This document shows positions 61,149-64,000 of a stretch of DNA of 64,000 nucleotides, piece after piece; the stretch's first letter is position 1; each line of letters starts with the position of its first letter. Where the stretch lies: assembly GCF_000380165.1 (NCBI RefSeq), contig NZ_KB904702.1, positions 62,001-126,000 of the forward strand, given 5' to 3'. The notes below the pieces were generated by a model that worked only from the letters and a program-made list of their open reading frames with translations, searched no databases and had not been told where the DNA came from. Position numbers and translations under genes: made by a program. Origin of the DNA: Wenjunlia vitaminophila DSM 41686. Its GTDB lineage: Bacteria; Actinomycetota; Actinomycetes; Streptomycetales; Streptomycetaceae.

Positions 61149-62084
61149 ATGAACACGCAGTCCGAGTCGGGAGACGACGGCCGGCTCGATCCCGGCCTGG
61201 CCGCGATCCTCAGCGAGCGGCGGCAGTTGATCAACCTCGGGTACCGGCTCCTCGGCTCCCTGGCCGACGCCGAGGACGTCGTCCAGGAGACGTACGCCCG
61301 CTGGTACGCCATGTCCCCACAGCAACAGGAAGCCATCGAGTCCCCCGGCGGCTGGCTGATGAAGGTGGCCAGTCGCATCTGCCTGGACCTGCTCGGCTCG
61401 GCACGGGCCAGGCGGGAGAGGTACGTCGGCGAGTGGATACCCGAGCCCCTCCCCGACCGCACCGAGTGGATCAGCGGGCGGTCGGACGGCACCACCACCG
61501 ACCCGGCCGACCGCGTCACCCTCGACGAGTCGATCAACATGGCCTTCCTCGTCGTCCTCGAGTCGATGACCCCCGCCGAGCGCGTGGCGTTCATCCTCCA
61601 CGACGTCTTCCACTACCCCTTCGCCGAAGTGGCCGAGATCGTCGGCCGCACCCCGGCGGCGTGTCGCCAACTCGCCTCGTCGGCCCGCCGTCGCATCCGC
61701 ACCCGCCAGGCCCCGGCGACCCCCGCACCGCAGCGCCCCGACATCGTCAGGGACTTCAAGCAGGCGTGGGAGGCCAAGGACATCGACGCCCTCATCGGCC
61801 TCCTCGACCCCGACGTCACCACGGTCGCCGACGGGGGCGGCCTCGCCAGCGCGGAACCCCGCCCGATCGAGGGCGCCGAGCGGGTCGCCCGCGTCCTCGT
61901 TGACATCGCCGACAGGGCGCCGGACCTGACGTTCCTGCTGCGGACCGTGAACGGTCAGCCCGGCCTGATCGCTCAGCGCCAGGGCGTCACCGTGGTGGTG
62001 TTGGCGCTCGACGTCGTGGACGACCGGATCAGGCACATCTGGGCGGTGCGGAACCCCGAGAAGCTCCGCCCCTGGACGGGGTGA
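61149..62084 (+). CDS. ECF41-type sigma factor (SigJ-like) with C-terminal SnoaL-like domain
   Basis: 311 aa from ATG 61149; a GTG 12 codons earlier is possible. Sigma region 2 has NLGYRLLGSLADAEDVVQET and YARWYA; region 4 has ERVAFILHDVFHYPFAEVAE and IVGRTPAACRQLASSARRRI. The SnoaL-like domain (~195-310) carries ADGGG, the ECF41 hallmark needed for activity control without an anti-sigma factor. It sits between idi and the AMP-binding gene and divergent from DoxX. Confidence 0.92.
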   Translation: MNTQSESGDDGRLDPGLAAILSERRQLINLGYRLLGSLADAEDVVQETYARWYAMSPQQQEAIESPGGWLMKVASRICLDLLGSARARRERYVGEWIPEPLPDRTEWISGRSDGTTTDPADRVTLDESINMAFLVVLESMTPAERVAFILHDVFHYPFAEVAEIVGRTPAACRQLASSARRRIRTRQAPATPAPQRPDIVRDFKQAWEAKDIDALIGLLDPDVTTVADGGGLASAEPRPIEGAERVARVLVDIADRAPDLTFLLRTVNGQPGLIAQRQGVTVVVLALDVVDDRIRHIWAVRNPEKLRPWTG

Positions 62085-62182
62085 CTCCCCGCCACCCCGT
62101 TGTCGAGACAGCCGGCCCGGGCGAACAGCCGAGCCAGCGACAGCCCGAACGTCCACCGAACACCGCGAAGGAGGCCGTCAGC

Positions 62183-63763
62183 ATGAAGGGCTTCGTGATC
62201 CACAAATCGATACGGAAACGCGGTCTTCACCTCGGCACCGTGCCGGAGAGAGCCGCGGCCAGGAACAGCTCGACGCTGCTCACCCTCGATCACGACCTGG
62301 ACGTCCTCCCCGAGGCGGGACGGCGCCTGACCGTGGCCGAGCTCGCCGATCACGTGGACGACCTGGCGGGCCGGCTGTCGGTGGCCGGGGTCCGCCCCGG
62401 TGAACGCATCGTGATCTACAAGGCCGCCAACTTCGACGTCTGGGTCCTCGCCATCGCGGCGTCACGCGTCGGAGCCGTTCCCGTGATGCTGTCGCCCGCC
62501 CTGGACGGAGCGACCGTCGGCGCCCTGCTCGAGCGGCTCGACCAACCGAAGTTGCTCACCGACCTGCACAAGCTCGACGTCCTCGCCGAGGTGCCGGTGA
62601 CGGCCCTCACCAAACAGGTGATCACTGTCGCCGGAAGCTGGCCGGGGGCCACATCGCTCTCCGAGCTCGCCGGGGCACCTCGGGTCCAGCCGGTGTTCCG
62701 GGCGATGGACGAGGCCGCGATGGTCACCCACACCTCCGGCACCACCGGGCTCCCCAAGCTCGTCGTGCACACGCCACGGAGCATGGGCGCCCGGCTCACT
62801 CCCCAGTGGTGGCTCCTGTCACTGATCAGGAAACGGGAGACCGTCGCGATCAGCATCCCCTTCGTGCACTCACGGCTGTTCGCGGCGATGGCTCTGGCGC
62901 TGCTCAAGGAAATGCCGGTCCTGCTCATGAACAAGTCCGACCCCGACGAGGTCGCCGCGTCGTTCGTCAAGCACCGGCCGGGGTTCGTCGAGGCACTTCC
63001 CAACTCGCTGATGGAGTGGGAGGGGCTCATCGACGACCCGCGCCGGCCGTTCGCCTCGGTGAAGTACTTCAGCAGCACGTTCGACGCGATCCACCCCAGG
63101 ACGATGAGCCGGCTGCTCAAGTCGTCGGAGCGGCGGGCGGCGCTGTTCTTCCAGATCTACGGGCAGAGCGAGGTGGGCCCCGCGGTCGGCCGGCCCTACT
63201 TCCGCAGGACCGCCCACCGGGCGGACGGGCGCTGCGTCGGTTTCGCGATGCCGGGCTCGGCGAGGGTCCGCGTGGTGAGCCGGGACGGCAGGCCGCCGTC
63301 CGAGAAGAACCCCGGCTTCATCGAGGTCGGGTGGGAGGGCCTGGCGAAGTCCTACTTCGGGGAGGAGGACAGGTTCGACGCCAACCTGCACGGCCAGTGG
63401 TGGCGGACCGGGGACGTCGGGTACCGCACCAAGCTGGGTTGCGTGCACATGCTCGACCGGGAAGTGGACATGATCCCCGGGGTGGGAAGCACCCTCGAGG
63501 TCGAGGACCTCGTGCTGAGCAGGCTGGAGGAGCTGAGCGAACTCGTCGTGGTGCAGGGCCCGAACTCCCAGCCGGTCCCGGTGATCTGCACCAACGAGGA
63601 CCGTCCGCTGGACCGGGACCGCTGGCGGGCGGCCGTCGCCGACTTCCCCCAACTGGCCGACCCGATCCAGGTCCCGCAGGCCGAACTGCCCCGGACCGCC
63701 ACGTTGAAGGTGAGGCGCGTCGAGCTGTCCCGCCGGCTCCAGGAACAGATGGAGCAGGCGTGA
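62183..63763 (+). CDS. AMP-binding (ANL superfamily) ligase; acyl-CoA ligase or possible diazotase
   Basis: 526 aa from ATG 62183, with AAGGAGG 8 nt upstream. Core motifs: THTSGTTGLPKLVVH (P-loop), QIYGQSEVGPAVGR, WWRTGDVGYRTKLGCVHMLD with the hinge Asp, and the C-terminal catalytic-type Lys in RTATLKVRRVEL. No carrier domain. In THN-meroterpenoid clusters with an aminotransferase, an ANL enzyme could activate nitrite to diazotise the amino group, as CreM does in cremeomycin. Alternatively it is a plain acyl-CoA ligase. Confidence 0.8.
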   Translation: MKGFVIHKSIRKRGLHLGTVPERAAARNSSTLLTLDHDLDVLPEAGRRLTVAELADHVDDLAGRLSVAGVRPGERIVIYKAANFDVWVLAIAASRVGAVPVMLSPALDGATVGALLERLDQPKLLTDLHKLDVLAEVPVTALTKQVITVAGSWPGATSLSELAGAPRVQPVFRAMDEAAMVTHTSGTTGLPKLVVHTPRSMGARLTPQWWLLSLIRKRETVAISIPFVHSRLFAAMALALLKEMPVLLMNKSDPDEVAASFVKHRPGFVEALPNSLMEWEGLIDDPRRPFASVKYFSSTFDAIHPRTMSRLLKSSERRAALFFQIYGQSEVGPAVGRPYFRRTAHRADGRCVGFAMPGSARVRVVSRDGRPPSEKNPGFIEVGWEGLAKSYFGEEDRFDANLHGQWWRTGDVGYRTKLGCVHMLDREVDMIPGVGSTLEVEDLVLSRLEELSELVVVQGPNSQPVPVICTNEDRPLDRDRWRAAVADFPQLADPIQVPQAELPRTATLKVRRVELSRRLQEQMEQA

Positions 63764-63994
63764 CCGTGGTCGGCGGGGGCGTGACCGCTCCCGCCGACCG
63801 TCCGCGGGACGGAGCGCGGACACGACCCCGGATGACCGTCGCCGGCGTCTGATTCGTCAGTGAGTAGAACCTCATCACGAACGGTGACCCGCACGCCGGG
63901 AGGGGTGCCCCTCAACAGGGGGCGGCATTTCTCCCACCTGGTGCGCCGCGGTGGTGTGGTGGTGGAGACAACCAACTCGAAAGGGATCAGTGGA

Positions 63995-64000
63995 ATGACG
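63995..64000 (+). CDS. Probable start of the next gene (cut by the window edge)
   Basis: ATG at 63995-63997 follows AAAGGGATC at an acceptable distance, after 231 bp of non-coding DNA. Only two codons are visible. Confidence 0.3.

Overview
The window is high-GC actinobacterial DNA with GC-rich third codon positions, many GTG/TTG starts and typical actinomycete neighbourhoods: XRE/DUF397 pairs, a dnaK-grpE-dnaJ-hspR operon with HspR (HAIR) sites, a Nur-type box before an Fe/Mn superoxide dismutase, and a RppA-type type III polyketide synthase. A Nocardiopsaceae-like organism (Nocardiopsis or a relative) fits best. This is inferred from gene content, not from a marker gene.

Left part (1-19.1 kb). 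A truncated serine hydrolase, an aromatic acid exporter-like protein and a DUF1992 protein precede a 166-bp MITE-like element. Next comes the potassium uptake locus: a 27-aa membrane peptide, kdpF, kdpA, kdpB, kdpC, the sensor kdpD and the regulator kdpE. An XRE-DUF397-lipoprotein unit follows. It has been duplicated in tandem and then partly deleted, leaving two DUF397 copies around fragments of the other two genes. At 15.2-17.65 kb lies a compact RiPP operon: a graspetide-type precursor, an ATP-grasp ligase and a PIMT-like methyltransferase. This is the architecture of aspartimide-containing omega-ester peptides such as fuscimiditide.

Middle part (19-44.5 kb). This holds an XRE-cupin regulator divergent from a CPYC-type flavin oxidoreductase, a two-component pair, a VanZ-like protein, an HxlR regulator divergent from a quinone oxidoreductase, a PhzF protein, another XRE/DUF397 pair, the superoxide dismutase, the heat-shock operon, a membrane Fe-S oxidoreductase, two secreted FG-GAP proteins with TTG starts, a Yip1 protein, an AlaX-like editing protein and dcd. 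Short tandem repeats cluster at 37-43.4 kb, several of them spanning stop codons.

Mobile region (44.5-54 kb). A tRNA-Gly(CCC) gene is followed by about 5.2 kb bounded by 101-bp direct repeats that contain the tRNA 3' half. Inside are two GntR regulators with separate palindromic operators, a small Spd-like membrane protein, an HATPase, a zinc-finger protein and a DUF1152 protein. I see no intact integrase, but integrase-like C-terminal tails end inside both repeats. Beyond the right repeat lie a broken ABC permease, a further tRNA 3' fragment and a gene pair of mobile-element character. This looks like tandem integration and decay at a tRNA locus.

Right end (54.7-64 kb). A meroterpenoid gene cluster begins here: tetrahydroxynaphthalene synthase, MomA-like cupin, PLP aminotransferase, O-methyltransferase, ABBA prenyltransferase and IPP isomerase. 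After an interposed DoxX/ECF41-sigma pair comes an AMP-forming ligase-fold enzyme. The set resembles furaquinocin-type biosynthesis: flaviolin, then amino-flaviolin, then prenylation. The cluster probably continues past the right edge.
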